From Flavobacteriaceae bacterium GSB9 (lineage in GTDB: Bacteria; Bacteroidota; Bacteroidia; Flavobacteriales; Flavobacteriaceae), in the NCBI GenBank assembly GCA_022749295.1, contig CP062007.1, positions 3,566,377 to 3,630,376 of the forward strand: a stretch of 64,000 bases of DNA. The letters run 5' to 3'. The notes beneath the pieces were generated by a model that was given only the letters and a program-made list of their open reading frames with translations, did no database searches and was not told where the DNA came from. The translations under genes were made by a program, and so were the position numbers. Positions 25,409-35,198 of the stretch are shown in pieces. The first letter of the stretch is position 1, and each line of letters starts with the position of its first letter.

Positions 25409-26101
25409 TTAACTCACTATTTCTGGTCCAATTCCGCCAATCCATTCCCATTTTCCATTAATCTTTTTATAAATATACGTTCCTGAATTTGCACATAAAG
25501 AACCGCAGGAATATGAATATCTGAAAAATGCTATTTTTTTATCGATAGAAAATAAAGGCAGTTCTAAACTGTAATAACCACTACCCATTTTATAGATTTC
25601 ATTCCAATAAGTTTCTAAATCCACTTTTTCTATAAGGTCATCTAAATATTTTCGTTCAATCTTTTTTCGAGGAATATTTTTAGGTTTTAAAACGATTCCT
25701 TTTTGTGATTCAGTTTGTTCGTAAATAAAACTGATGTCATTTTTGTCAATTAATTCGCTTAATGAACTGTCTTTGTCCTTTTCGGTTAGTTTTATCAAAT
25801 CCGCATTCCAATATTCCGATTCCATCGGGAAAATCTTAATCGGTTTGTTCACTATCATTCCGTCAGTTCTCAATACGTCTTTAAAGAAATTTAAATAGTC
25901 CGATTCTGAAATTTTGGGTTTTTCTATGGTACTGTATTCAGGTATTACTTTTTCGCTTTTTTTCTCAACTATTTGTGTTTTTTTCGTGTCAATTTTGGTT
26001 TCGATTGATTCTGTTACTTTCTCATTTTCAGAATCGGTTTTTTGCTTGCAAGAAGTCGCAATGAATATCAAAATTATTAAGACTGGCAGAAGTTTTTTCA
26101 T
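25409..26101 (-). CDS. lipoprotein of unknown function
   Basis: 230 residues from the ATG at 26101, which starts a lipoprotein signal (MKKLLPVLIILIFIATSCKQ). A charged linker leads to a domain with SDYLNFFKDVLRTDGMIVNK and a C-terminal IAFFRYSYSCGSLCANSGTY plus IYKKINGKWEWIGGIGPEIV. The CG-x-LC and KKINGKW elements are typical of Bacteroidota lipoproteins of unknown function. Confidence 0.7.
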   Translation of the reverse strand: MKKLLPVLIILIFIATSCKQKTDSENEKVTESIETKIDTKKTQIVEKKSEKVIPEYSTIEKPKISESDYLNFFKDVLRTDGMIVNKPIKIFPMESEYWNADLIKLTEKDKDSSLSELIDKNDISFIYEQTESQKGIVLKPKNIPRKKIERKYLDDLIEKVDLETYWNEIYKMGSGYYSLELPLFSIDKKIAFFRYSYSCGSLCANSGTYIYKKINGKWEWIGGIGPEIVS

Positions 26102-26111
26102 AATTACTGGC

Positions 26112-26236
26112 AACGGTTGGTATAAGAATAGTGCGGTTTTGTGTCCGAGGATTTTCCGCAGGAAAATCAGAGAGACCAAATACGCACTAACCTTTTGATT
26201 TAGGATTAAACTTAAGCATTATTTTTATACAATGTT
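26112..26236. repeat. attC-like site S11
   Basis: AACGGTTGGTATAAGAATAG...TTATACAATGTT. Class as S4. Confidence 0.85.
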
Positions 26237-26532
26237 GTGTTTTCGTTGTTTTTTCTTTCGATTTTTGGACGGCCGTAGATTTTCTTTTTTTTTGCGTTTC
26301 ACTGGTCAGTCCACCGCAACAGTTGCGCGTTGCTTTGGTCAGTCGGACGTTTTTTTGATTTTTTCCGTAATCAAGCTAAAAGTCAGATGTTTTGCGTTTG
26401 AGTGAAATCCGTTGAGCAATATTTGAAATTCCGCAATACGATTTTTCAGTTTTTACTTTCTTAAAATTCAAAAAAAAATCGAAAATCAAACTAGGTTTTT
26501 TTTCGTTTTGAGTGCGTTCCGCAATGAAACAC
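26237..26532. other. non-coding cassette between S11 and S12
   Basis: No ORF of 60 codons on either strand. It carries a T-rich tract and the near-palindrome CGCAACAGTTGCG at 26315-26327, also present in the 424-bp non-coding cassettes. Its end boxes pair (GTTGTGTTT ... AAACACAAC), so it is a cassette in its own right. Confidence 0.7.
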
Positions 26533-26657
26533 AACGTTTATGTATAAGGAAAGTTGCGTGTTTGTGTGCGAGGATTTTCCGAAGGAAAATCAGAAGCTAG
26601 CAAACGAGCAACTAACTTTGTTTTAGCTAAAACTAGCAATTTTTTTTATACGGTGTT
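26533..26657. repeat. attC-like site S12
   Basis: AACGTTTATGTATAAGG...TTATACGGTGTT, terminal hairpin GATTTTCCGAAGGAAAATC. Confidence 0.85.
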
Positions 26658-26669
26658 GCCAGTAGTTTT

Positions 26670-27326
26670 TTATTTTTTAAATATCATTTTCAAATCCGCA
26701 AATAGATAAAATCCAACAAATCCAAAAGTACCCAATGCTAAAATGTATTGTCCATTCGGAATTATTAGAAAAATGTTAAGTCCGATTAAAAACAGACAAA
26801 ACGGATACGTAAATAATCTGATTAATATATTTTTCAGTGACCATTCCTTTTCTGGTTTCTTTTCCTCAACTTCTATGTCTAAAAACTCAAATATTTCGTC
26901 AAGTTGATTTTGCTTTTCGGATTGATAAAGTTTTCTAAAAACGGTAATAAAAATTAGCAAGAAAACCGAAACGATTAGAATTGCCAACCAATTTTCCAAA
27001 AAGTCAAAATCGGTTGAGAAATTTTTAAAAACAAAGTAGATAATTCCGATTGAAAATAATCCAACGATTGTTTTTCCTATTGGATTTAATTTGTGCGTTA
27101 TGTTTGTCAGATGATTATTAGCGTTTAATTCAAACGTGAAAATTGGATAAAAAGCCACATTCCAAATGCTTTGATTCCAAACTTTTATTTCGTTCCGACC
27201 AATTTCTCCTTTTGGTCTAAAATCACGAGAAAAAACATTCCATAAATGATTAAGATAAGTGTTTTCTTTTCTCAATTCAATTAGTTTTTCTATGTCTTTT
27301 TTTGTGATTTCCAATGTTTTTTTCAA
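26670..27326 (-). CDS. multi-pass membrane protein
   Basis: 218 residues. Four membrane segments: TIVGLFSIGIIYFVFKNF, WLAILIVSVFLLIFITVF, LFTYPFCLFLIGLNIFLII and YILALGTFGFVGFYLFADL. A 75-residue cytoplasmic N-terminus precedes them. No family is recognised. Single-gene cassette with box GTTGCCAGTA / TACTGGCAAC. Confidence 0.65.
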   Translation of the reverse strand: MKKTLEITKKDIEKLIELRKENTYLNHLWNVFSRDFRPKGEIGRNEIKVWNQSIWNVAFYPIFTFELNANNHLTNITHKLNPIGKTIVGLFSIGIIYFVFKNFSTDFDFLENWLAILIVSVFLLIFITVFRKLYQSEKQNQLDEIFEFLDIEVEEKKPEKEWSLKNILIRLFTYPFCLFLIGLNIFLIIPNGQYILALGTFGFVGFYLFADLKMIFKK

Positions 27327-27335
27327 ATTACTGGC

Positions 27336-27459
27336 AACGGTTTGGCTATGATTTCGGCGTGGAATCGTCCGTAGGACTATTCCGCAGAGAAATCAGCTTG
27401 GTTAAAATTACATATTTTTCAAAATAGGGCATAAGCCACGCTGAATTATAGCCGTTGTT
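27336..27459. repeat. attC-like site S13
   Basis: AACGGTTTGGCTATGATTTC...TATAGCCGTTGTT. Class as S3. Confidence 0.85.
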
Positions 27460-27494
27460 GTAAACAGTTGTTTTTATTCATTTTTTAATTCCGA

Positions 27495-28061
27495 TTACCA
27501 GAATTTATACCATTTTTTCTGTTCAGTTGTTGATTCACTCAATTCAGGTGGAACAGTTTTCGAGCCTTCTATTAGTCCATAAACTGCTGTATTAAATCCG
27601 GATTCTACTTCCAAGTCGTTTTGGCATTGTTGGATTATGAATGCTGTTGACATCGCACAAGCTACAGACATTTCCTTTTCGGTCAACTTGTGCTTTTTCA
27701 TTATTTCAGTTGCCTTTGCTTGAGTCAAGTTCAACGATTGAAGAAAGTCAAGTTCGGTTTTTTGGATTTCAGCGGATTCCATTTTGTTATTATCGATATT
27801 CACACCCATATTGGATAATACAGCTCCAATTACATTTATCAATTCAGGTCCTTCTTCGTTCGCTTGGTTAGAAAGGACTGCTGTTCCAGGTTTTGCATCA
27901 TCGATATTCAGTCCGAATGATTTGAATAAAAATGAACCTGATAATCTTGCTGAAGTTGCGATAGCGGTTGCAGAATGTACTTCTCTATTTTTTCCAATCG
28001 CACTTGCAATTAGGTCAACTATTTCTCCTGTTGCTTTATTCTGATTTTGGCTTATTTCCAT
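27495..28061 (-). CDS. hypothetical soluble helical protein
   Basis: 188 residues, no signal peptide. Mostly helical (GEIVDLIASAIGKNREVHSA, TAIATSARLSGSFLFKSFGL, LTEKEMSVACAMSTAFIIQQ). It ends in a basic WYKFW. No family is recognised; the small, self-contained helical shape would suit an immunity protein, but no cognate toxin is visible. Confidence 0.55.
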   Translation of the reverse strand: MEISQNQNKATGEIVDLIASAIGKNREVHSATAIATSARLSGSFLFKSFGLNIDDAKPGTAVLSNQANEEGPELINVIGAVLSNMGVNIDNNKMESAEIQKTELDFLQSLNLTQAKATEIMKKHKLTEKEMSVACAMSTAFIIQQCQNDLEVESGFNTAVYGLIEGSKTVPPELSESTTEQKKWYKFW

Positions 28062-28090
28062 TTATTGGGTTTGTTTGGGCAATTGTTTAC

Positions 28091-28214
28091 AACGTGTTTG
28101 TGTATGATTAGTGGCGTGTTTAAGCACCTAATTTAGCAAATAAAAACCGAATAGAAAATCCGCGAGGATTTTCGTAAGTAGGCTCTAACCAAGCCATTAA
28201 TTATAAACGGTGTT
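28091..28214. repeat. attC-like site S14
   Basis: AACGTGTTTGTGTATGATTA...ATTATAAACGGTGTT. The stop codon of the next gene lies inside its right end. Confidence 0.82.
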
Positions 28215-28700
28215 GGCAACTGGCTTTTTTCCGTTCGCTATTTTCTTAATTATTATTCCGCTAATAAAAGTCGAGATTATTGTTAAAAATAAAATCATTC
28301 TATAATTCACATTATTTTGATGATATTTTAAAATTCCGTCATTCATTATTGGGTTCGTTATTGTTATTTTTATAAAATGACTTTCGAGAAAGCAATAAAG
28401 ACAGTAAAAAGTCGGAATTAAAATCAGATAGATTAGATTCAGTCCGATTATTTTTTTCAAAGAACTTACCTTTCGAGATGTGAAATAAAATCCGATTGGT
28501 ATTAAAGTCAGAATAAAAGCAATGTCCGTTTCAAAAAGTCGAAAGTCCTTTCCGCCATAAAATCCGAGTTTGTAATCCGCCAAATATTTTACCGTTCTGC
28601 GAGTCAAAATCCGATAATCCAATTCGTATCGCATTCCGATAATAAAAGTCAGAATTACAATGAGAATTAGTAAAATCAGTTTTCGTTTTCCTTTCAGCAT
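28197..28700 (-). CDS. four-helix membrane protein, C-terminus encoded by attC-like site
   Basis: 167 residues with four membrane helices (ILLILIVILTFIIGMRYELD, IAFILTLIPIGFYFTSRK, IIGLNLIYLILIPTFYCLY, MILFLTIISTFISGIIIKKI). A paralogue (about 85 percent similar by eye) is at 46696. The last residues (VANTVYN, then TAA) are read from S14 itself. Its cassette box is GTTGGCAAC / GTTGCCAAC. Confidence 0.65.
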   Translation of the reverse strand: MLKGKRKLILLILIVILTFIIGMRYELDYRILTRRTVKYLADYKLGFYGGKDFRLFETDIAFILTLIPIGFYFTSRKVSSLKKIIGLNLIYLILIPTFYCLYCFLESHFIKITITNPIMNDGILKYHQNNVNYRMILFLTIISTFISGIIIKKIANGKKPVANTVYN

Positions 28701-28722
28701 ATTGGTTTTTCAGCTTGTTGCC

Positions 28723-28849
28723 AACGTTTATGTGTAAGGAACGTTGCGTGCTTGTGTGCGAGGATTTTCCGAAGGAAAATCAGATGCAAGCAAGCAAAGC
28801 AATAACCAAACGGCTTAACTAAAATAAGCAATGTTTTTTACACGGTGTT
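28723..28849. repeat. attC-like site S15
   Basis: AACGTTTATGTGTAAGG...TTACACGGTGTT, hairpin GATTTTCCGAAGGAAAATC. Confidence 0.85.
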
Positions 28850-28862
28850 GGCAACTGGCTTT

Positions 28863-29534
28863 TTATTTCCGTTTGTATTTTCTTTTTTTATTTTGTTCAA
28901 TTACACTTTTAATTAGCACAATAGCCAAAAGTAAACAAGGTAAATACCAAGAAATGATTTTTCTGTTCATTAAAATCATGGCGATAATTAACAAACTCCA
29001 TAGCACAATATCTGTTACTTTTTTATTTCTTTTTTCTTTTTTCTTTTTTTGGTCAAACCTTAAATTTTCTTCAATAGCTTCTTGTGGAATGCTGTATGTT
29101 TCTTCTCCGTTATATTCTAAGCAATTTTCAATGTCTTGAATTAACATTTTTCGGGAATAGAATATTTCCTCGTCTGCGTACAAAACAACAGATTGGCTTA
29201 AGTCAATAAGTCCGATTGAAATTATATTTATGCAAGCACTTACTAATTCGTCAGCACCAAACGTGAATGAAATTCCAAAATCTTTGTCCGTTAAATCTTT
29301 TTTCAGGTTGGGAAAATCGGAAAGAATTTCTGTTGCGGGATTAAAATAAATTTCGACAAAGGTTTGATTTCCGTTCAGCACACAATCTATTGAGTCAATT
29401 TGGTTAAGATTGTCAAATTCTTCAAAGTCAGTTAAGAATTTAAAATCATAACCTAACTCTTTAATTTTATTTTCAAGTTCAATTTTTGTCGGAAGTTTAT
29501 CTTTCTGAACAAAATTTATTAATGTCATTGACAT
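28863..29534 (-). CDS. hypothetical protein with two C-terminal membrane helices
   Basis: 223 residues. The soluble N-terminal 165 residues (LPTKIELENKIKELGYDFKF, DKDFGISFTFGADELVSACI) precede two helices (VTDIVLWSLLIIAMILM and KIISWYLPCLLLAIVLI) and a basic tail. It may be anchored to the inner membrane. The N-terminal part resembles small SUKH/immunity-like folds, but this is weak. Confidence 0.55.
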   Translation of the reverse strand: MSMTLINFVQKDKLPTKIELENKIKELGYDFKFLTDFEEFDNLNQIDSIDCVLNGNQTFVEIYFNPATEILSDFPNLKKDLTDKDFGISFTFGADELVSACINIISIGLIDLSQSVVLYADEEIFYSRKMLIQDIENCLEYNGEETYSIPQEAIEENLRFDQKKKKEKRNKKVTDIVLWSLLIIAMILMNRKIISWYLPCLLLAIVLIKSVIEQNKKRKYKRK

Positions 29535-29565
29535 AGTTTCTTGTGTGTTTTTTCAGCTTGTTGCC

Positions 29566-29692
29566 AACGTTTATGTGTATGGAAAGTTGCGTGCTTGTGT
29601 GCGAGGATTTTCCGAAGGAAAATCAGAAGCTAGCAAGCAAAGCAACTGACATTGGTTTAGTATAAAACTAGCAATTTTTTATACACGGTGTT
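29566..29692. repeat. attC-like site S16
   Basis: AACGTTTATGTGTATGG...ATACACGGTGTT, hairpin GATTTTCCGAAGGAAAATC. Confidence 0.85.
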
Positions 29693-30275
29693 GTGTGCTG
29701 GCGTTTTTTATCAGTTTATAATTTTCTTGTTCTTTATCAGTGAATATTATCGTCAAATGGTCAGCCCAATAATAATTATCCTTTTTATTTTCTTTAATCT
29801 CAAGTGCTGAAATCCATATTTTTTCATTTCCGAATTCGATTTGCCAAGTTTGAGGAAGTTTGATTGGTTTTTTTTCACCTTTGGTCACAAATTCATTATT
29901 CACTTTCTCAACTTCTTGACTGTAACTTTCGTCCCAAAGAACAACTATTTCAGTTATCTTTTTTTCCTTCAACTTTTTCCAGTTCAGATTGTCAGTCAGC
30001 GAAATTGTTTTAAATCCTTCCTTTTTCTTTAATTCGGTCAATTTATCAAATCCGATTCCGTAACAATAGAACTCATTGTCCCATTTAATTTGAATCAATT
30101 CATTATTGTCGAGTCGGAAAATTACATTCATATCGACAGAGTGAAGGTCAGACGAATGTTCCCAATATTCAGAATCCGTTTCATAGTCCAACTCTTGGTA
30201 AAAAACTTCAATTATTTTTCGTCCGATAAAAGTCGAGTTGATTCTGTCGTAATATTTTAATTCTTTATCGGTCAT
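29679..30275 (-). CDS. hypothetical protein (198 aa), C-terminus in attC-like site
   Basis: Start at the ATG at 30275 (MTDKELKYYDRINSTFIGRK); the upstream frame would read through S17. The domain has HSVDMNVIFRLDNNELIQIK and WQIEFGNEKIWISALEIKEN. The last residues (ASTQHRV) are encoded in S16. Soluble, no signal, unknown family; similar size to immunity-type proteins. Confidence 0.6.
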   Translation of the reverse strand: MTDKELKYYDRINSTFIGRKIIEVFYQELDYETDSEYWEHSSDLHSVDMNVIFRLDNNELIQIKWDNEFYCYGIGFDKLTELKKKEGFKTISLTDNLNWKKLKEKKITEIVVLWDESYSQEVEKVNNEFVTKGEKKPIKLPQTWQIEFGNEKIWISALEIKENKKDNYYWADHLTIIFTDKEQENYKLIKNASTQHRV

Positions 30276-30291
30276 TTTTTCGCTTGCACAC

Positions 30292-30416
30292 AACGTTTGG
30301 TGTATGGTTAGTTGCGTGTGCAGCAACTAATTTAGTAAACAAATACTTGCCAGAGGAAATTCCGAAGGAATTTTCGTGATAAGCACTAGCCATAGCAATT
30401 AATTATACACGGTGTT
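30292..30416. repeat. attC-like site S17
   Basis: AACGTTTGGTGTATGG...ATACACGGTGTT. The long stem TGTATGGTTAGTTGC pairs with GCAATTAATTATACA. Confidence 0.84.
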
Positions 30417-30430
30417 GTGCACAGTAATTT

Positions 30431-31865
30431 TTAATTCAATTTATTCAATTCCGTTTCCAATTGGTCAAGTGTGAATTCTTTGAAATCGTTAAGTTCAAAA
30501 TTTTTAGAATCCGTCATTGATTCTTCAACTGCAAGCGTTGGTTTTCCATTTGAATAACTTATTCCAATAACTTTTATCTCTTTTCCTTTTGGAATGTTCT
30601 TAAAGACTAAATTTCCGTTTTCATAAGTTCCTGTCATTATGCTCTTGATTTCTTTAAATACTATTTGAATTTTAGTTTCAGTTGGGTTGTTTGTTTTAAC
30701 AATAAAATCTGTTTTTTCGCTGTCATCAATTTCCCAAAACCTATCACAATTTATCCATCCCATTTCTGTGGCTGAAAACATATAATATTCCAATGCATTT
30801 GGGTCAATTTGTTGAATAGCCTTATTTGTCAGGTTAGAATATTGATTTCTGAATTTTTGTTTAAATCGATTCCAATTTATGAAACGACTACCCGAAATGC
30901 TTAAATAATAATCCCAGTCATTTTTTACTTCTCTATCGTAAGATTCGATATCAAAAGCAGGCGCAGATTTTAAAAATTCTTTTGCGAGTTTTAAAGCTTC
31001 ATCATTTTGTTTTCTTTCAGAATGGCTTTCAGGTCGGAAATTATACATTATGCCTTCCTTACTGATGTTAAAATCAAAACTAGCTGTCCAGTTGTTTCTG
31101 TTGAATTTTAAGGCGACTATACTATCTACGTTTGATGGATTCTCAATATAATCTATAATTGTTTGGTTACTATCTTTTAGCTTTAAATCAAAAAAAGTTG
31201 CTGTACTACCCGAAGACCAAAAACCATAATCGTATAAGTCATCTGTCATTTCAATAGGATATTCAATTTCATATCCAATGTCCACTCCAGTTATATCCAA
31301 ACTATCAATTTCGGCTATGCTTTCTTGTGTCGATTTTGTTTCAAAGAATTTATAGTCAGGAATCCAAGTTTTTATACTATCATTTAATTTTAACTCATAG
31401 AACAAATCCATTTCTTTATCCAATCCGTTCTTTGGAAATCCAACAACAAAAGCTTTTCCTTTTTTTACTAAAAGACTTTTACCCTTCACTTCTGCATTGA
31501 CATATATCATTCCATTTGTTTCTAGGATTCTATCTCCAGAAATAGTTTGTAGATTTTCAAAAATCATATCAGTAAGACTAAAACACTCTTTAAGTTCAAT
31601 TGTAATAGGTTCATTTGGTTCTGTTCCATCTTCGTATTGAAAAGCATTAGCAGGGATATAAATAGATGTTCCTTTTTTACCTTTTAATACACTTTCTTCG
31701 TTTGCTTGAATTTTGAAATTCTCTGATGTTGGATAAAGAACAGACTTAATTTCGGCAATAGAAGCAACAGGAATATTCCTATCCTTTTTTTTTATCTGAT
31801 GAGCAATTAATAAATAACATTGAAGTTATCAAAATTCCCAAAATTAACTTGATGTTTCTTGTCAT
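30431..31865 (-). pseudogene. lipoprotein gene with homopolymer frameshift
   Basis: The reading frame from 31567 down (378 residues, for example FENLQTISGDRILETNGMIY and LLVKKGKAFVVGFPKNGLDK) continues upstream in the same frame with EIKSVLYPTSENFKIQANEE. The signal peptide (MTRNIKLILGILITSMLFIN, then CSS) begins at 31865 but is one base out of register. The break is at a run of nine T (31785-31793); eight would restore one 470-residue lipoprotein. This is either a sequencing or assembly error, a recent mutation, or phase variation. Confidence 0.7.
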
Positions 31866-31880
31866 AGTCTTATTGTGCAC

Positions 31881-32005
31881 AACGGTCTCGTATAACCGTC
31901 AGTTACGGGTTAATATGCGTTAATTTTCGGTTTGGCACAGACGTTAGCAATTCCGAGTGGATTCGGACGTAGTCGAATCCGCCGTAATTGCGGTTATACA
32001 TTGTT
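31881..32005. repeat. attC-like site S18
   Basis: AACGGTCTCGTATAACCG...CGGTTATACATTGTT. Class as S1. Confidence 0.87.
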
Positions 32006-32018
32006 GTAGGTAGTGCTT

Positions 32019-32642
32019 TTATAATTGTGGCCATCCGAAACTATTTAGTTTTTTTGTTACCATATTATATTCTTTCAGCCTAACATTTGTTTCAAACCAA
32101 CCGTGCCAACCTCCAATCCAGCTTTCTGTCAATTGGTCTTTTAATCCATAAGGGTCTTTACTAAAATCAATAAATTGAATTACTATTATTTTTTGTCCGT
32201 CTTCAATAAACCCTAAATATTGTCGGTCAAATTTTATGCTCCTTTTTGCTTCTTTTTTATTCCATTTCATTAGGTTTTGGAAATCCTTTTGCCTTTCTTC
32301 AAGAGTCCATTCTGGGTCGTCTTTAAATCTCACAAAATTTTGATTGTACGCAAACCTTTTGTCGGAATCCAAATACTGCTTATTTATTTCAATTTCCGCT
32401 TCTCTGATTTCATTTTCAGTCGGTGTAAATCTGTTTGATAATCTACCTTTATTGAATCCAGCTTCATATTCTTTCGGAAATATCACTCCTGTACTTTTTT
32501 CTAAATCAAGAATTTTCATTTCTCTTTTTACTTCTTCAGAAAGTGGTTCGAGTACAACTCCGTGATTTACGTTGAACTTGGAACTTCCACAACTTAATGT
32601 CAAAGTCAAAATGAATGATATGTAAATTGTCTTTTTCAGCAT
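32019..32642 (-). CDS. lipoprotein of unknown function
   Basis: 207 residues, lipobox TLSCGSSK. The body has IFPKEYEAGFNKGRLSNRFT, RFKDDPEWTLEERQKDFQNL and IKFDRQYLGFIEDGQKIIVI. The C-terminal ESWIGGWHGWFETNVRLKEY is aromatic-rich. Exported; no family recognised. Cassette box GTTGTAGGTA / TACCTACAAC. Confidence 0.65.
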   Translation of the reverse strand: MLKKTIYISFILTLTLSCGSSKFNVNHGVVLEPLSEEVKREMKILDLEKSTGVIFPKEYEAGFNKGRLSNRFTPTENEIREAEIEINKQYLDSDKRFAYNQNFVRFKDDPEWTLEERQKDFQNLMKWNKKEAKRSIKFDRQYLGFIEDGQKIIVIQFIDFSKDPYGLKDQLTESWIGGWHGWFETNVRLKEYNMVTKKLNSFGWPQL

Positions 32643-32649
32643 TACCTAC

Positions 32650-32773
32650 AACGGTCTCGTGTATGAGTAGTAGCGGATTTCTAATCACTAACTTTTCAGT
32701 TTTGCACAGACCTTTGTTCTATATTTTATCTCTCGTTTTATCACTTAAACCGCTATTACTTATACACATTGTT
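32650..32773. repeat. attC-like site S19
   Basis: AACGGTCTCGTGTATGAGTA...TATACACATTGTT. The long stem GTGTATGAGTAGTAGCGG pairs with CCGCTATTACTTATACAC; the loop is unlike other classes. Confidence 0.82.
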
Positions 32774-34141
32774 AGCATTTGTAATTCTTTCTTGAATTTC
32801 TCCATTTTTTATAACTACATCTATAGATAACGTATTCGAGATATCTTCTAAAGGGTTTTCGCTCAGAATAACCATGTTCGCATGCTTCCCTGCTTCTAAG
32901 GTGCCATAATCTTCTTGAACACCTAACATGGTTGCTGCATTAAGTGTGGCGCACTTGATAATACGTAAAGGGTTCATTCCTCCCTTTTGATAATTCTGCA
33001 TTTCTTCATGAACATTGAGACCTGTAATATTATATGCAGTTACAGAGCCTGGGTCTGTCCCAAGTACAATATTGACACCAAGAGAATCGAGCTTGTTGAT
33101 ATCAAATAGCCCAGGATTTATACGGTTTTCCCATTCTTCAATTTCCATGTTAAACCACTTTTTTATCATACCTACAGCCATTTGCTTGGCTTGCTCTTGA
33201 TTTGCTTTTAACTCCTCACGCTCAATATCAAACACATCCCACACTTCAGTGTCTAACAGCTCCGGATGTAGGGCGTAATTCACGAAGTTTAGCATGTTCG
33301 AAGTGGTAACCCATGATATATTCTTTTCTTTGATTTGCATGATTAAATCAAGATCATTTTCTAAATCAATTGGACCCGCAAAATGCATCATAGCATCTAC
33401 ACCGTGCGCTACACTTAGTCTAACTTCTTCCATATCGCTGATGTGTGATACTAACATGAGGTTATTGGCATGAGCCTCTTTTGCAATTTTACGAATCAAT
33501 ACCGTATCAATGCGTTCAATGAAAGGAGGCGCAGGACCATTTTCAATTTCTAACTTGATTCCAATAGCTCCATTGGCTTTGGCATCACGAATTATTTCAG
33601 GAATGGCTGATCCATCCTTCAAAATATAGACGTTTTCACCATCCACCCATTTTGTTTGGGGGGCGGTTTTCATAGGGTGTGCACCTTCTATGGTAACATA
33701 GGGACTTGTATACCAAATTTTAGGAGAAGTGATTTGATTACTAATTTCTAATGAATCGATTAATAGAAGATTAGGGTAAGGTGCCTGGGAGCCTCCGGGG
33801 ATAAACACATTTGTCACACCAAAGTGGATTAGCTGCTTTAACATCCTGCGATGATCGACAGAGTCACGATACAGATGGAAATGATTATCAAAAAGACCAG
33901 GAATCATATATTTTCCTGAGCCATCAACCACGGTATCAGCAACTGAGTAATTTCTAAGTGTATCTATTTTTACAATACGGCCTTCCCGTATATAGATGTT
34001 TTGATTGTAACGCTCACTATTTCCAGTCCCATCAATTAACGTAATATTTTTAATAAGCATGTCTGCCGACGTATTTTCTGTGGTGGGCTCATTACAGGAC
34101 ATTAGTAGTATTGGTATCAAATAAATTATTGCTCTTTTCAT
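32756..34141 (-). CDS. lipoprotein amidohydrolase (imidazolonepropionase-like)
   Basis: 461 residues, lipobox LLMSCNEP. The metal-dependent hydrolase motifs are present: DNHFHL, the conserved Lys region GIKLEIENGP, HISDMEEV, the AVAHG-like SVAHGVDAMMHFAG and GTDPGSV. The fold is a TIM-barrel amidohydrolase of the imidazolonepropionase/dihydroorotase group, probably at the outer membrane. The C-terminal residues NANNVYK are encoded in S19. Its relative at 53189 is a second amidohydrolase cassette. Confidence 0.85.
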   Translation of the reverse strand: MKRAIIYLIPILLMSCNEPTTENTSADMLIKNITLIDGTGNSERYNQNIYIREGRIVKIDTLRNYSVADTVVDGSGKYMIPGLFDNHFHLYRDSVDHRRMLKQLIHFGVTNVFIPGGSQAPYPNLLLIDSLEISNQITSPKIWYTSPYVTIEGAHPMKTAPQTKWVDGENVYILKDGSAIPEIIRDAKANGAIGIKLEIENGPAPPFIERIDTVLIRKIAKEAHANNLMLVSHISDMEEVRLSVAHGVDAMMHFAGPIDLENDLDLIMQIKEKNISWVTTSNMLNFVNYALHPELLDTEVWDVFDIEREELKANQEQAKQMAVGMIKKWFNMEIEEWENRINPGLFDINKLDSLGVNIVLGTDPGSVTAYNITGLNVHEEMQNYQKGGMNPLRIIKCATLNAATMLGVQEDYGTLEAGKHANMVILSENPLEDISNTLSIDVVIKNGEIQERITNANNVYK

Positions 34142-34161
34142 TATTTAGTTTTATAAATGCT

Positions 34162-34286
34162 AACGTTTATGTATAAGGAAAGTTGCGTGTTTGTATGCGA
34201 GGATTTTCCGAAGGAAAATCAGAAGCTAGCAAACGAGCAACTAACATTGGTTGAGCTAAAATTAGCAATTTTTTTTATACGGTGTT
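34162..34286. repeat. attC-like site S20
   Basis: AACGTTTATGTATAAGG...TTATACGGTGTT. Class as S12. Confidence 0.85.
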
Positions 34287-34298
34287 GGCAATAGTTTT

Positions 34299-35048
34299 TT
34301 ATTCATATTTTCCATACCAATTCAGTTCATCTTTCCAATCAATTTTTTCGTAGTCAACTTGGTCGTTAGTATAAACTCTAAATATTCTTTTATAACCTGT
34401 TGAAATTAAAATATTTTTAATTGAGTCTATTTTTTGATTATTTAAACTTTTATCAATCAGCAAATTAAACTGAAAATTTATCGAATCCAATTCAGTTTCT
34501 TGAGAAGCAATAAAAGCAATAGTCTCATATTTAATTTCGTCTAATCCACGAGTTTTGTCACTATCAGTTTTTGCCATTAATTTACCATTTCTAAATCCGA
34601 CGTAAACGTCCAATCCAATTCCTTTTTCTTTACTTAAAATCAAATTGTTTTTAGAAGGTAAGTCAATGGTCAATTGTAATCGTTTCAGATAATAATCATA
34701 GGCATTTTTAATTCGCAAAATAGATGGTCCAAAAACGCTGTCTGTTGGTTTTTTAATAAAGAGTGTATCCAGATTTTTACTTAATCTATAATCGAATTCT
34801 TTAGTTTTAATTCCGAAACTGTCAAGTCCTTTAATTGTTTCAAGATATAATTTTGAACTGTCAATCTCCCATTTGTTTATGTAAGACATTCCCCATTCAT
34901 TTACAATTAGAGAATCTTGATAAAATTCAAATTCATTCAGTCCATTTATGACACTCCAATTACCAATTAGTTTGTCTTTTTCTTTATCGAAAGAAGAACA
35001 AGATTGTAAAATCAAAACTAAAATTATTATTCTATAAATGGTTTTCAT
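34299..35048 (-). CDS. lipoprotein of unknown function
   Basis: 249 residues, lipobox LQSCSSFD. The domain starts with LIGNWSVINGLNEFEFYQDS, resembling a lipocalin-like strand set, and continues with LSKNLDTLFIKKPTDSVFGP and IGLDVYVGFRNGKLMAKTDS. Exported; unknown role. Single-gene cassette. Confidence 0.6.
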   Translation of the reverse strand: MKTIYRIIILVLILQSCSSFDKEKDKLIGNWSVINGLNEFEFYQDSLIVNEWGMSYINKWEIDSSKLYLETIKGLDSFGIKTKEFDYRLSKNLDTLFIKKPTDSVFGPSILRIKNAYDYYLKRLQLTIDLPSKNNLILSKEKGIGLDVYVGFRNGKLMAKTDSDKTRGLDEIKYETIAFIASQETELDSINFQFNLLIDKSLNNQKIDSIKNILISTGYKRIFRVYTNDQVDYEKIDWKDELNWYGKYE

Positions 35049-35061
35049 TCAAATTATTGCC

Positions 35062-35185
35062 AACGTGGTTGTGTATGATTTCGTTGCGTGTTTAAGCATT
35101 AAAGTTAGCAAATAAATCACAGATAGAAAGTCCGCGAGGACTTTCGTAAGTAGGCTATAACTAGCAATGAATTATACACGGTGTT
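35062..35185. repeat. attC-like site S21
   Basis: AACGTGGTTGTGTATGATTTC...ATACACGGTGTT. Confidence 0.83.
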
Positions 35186-35198
35186 GTGTGCAGTTTTT

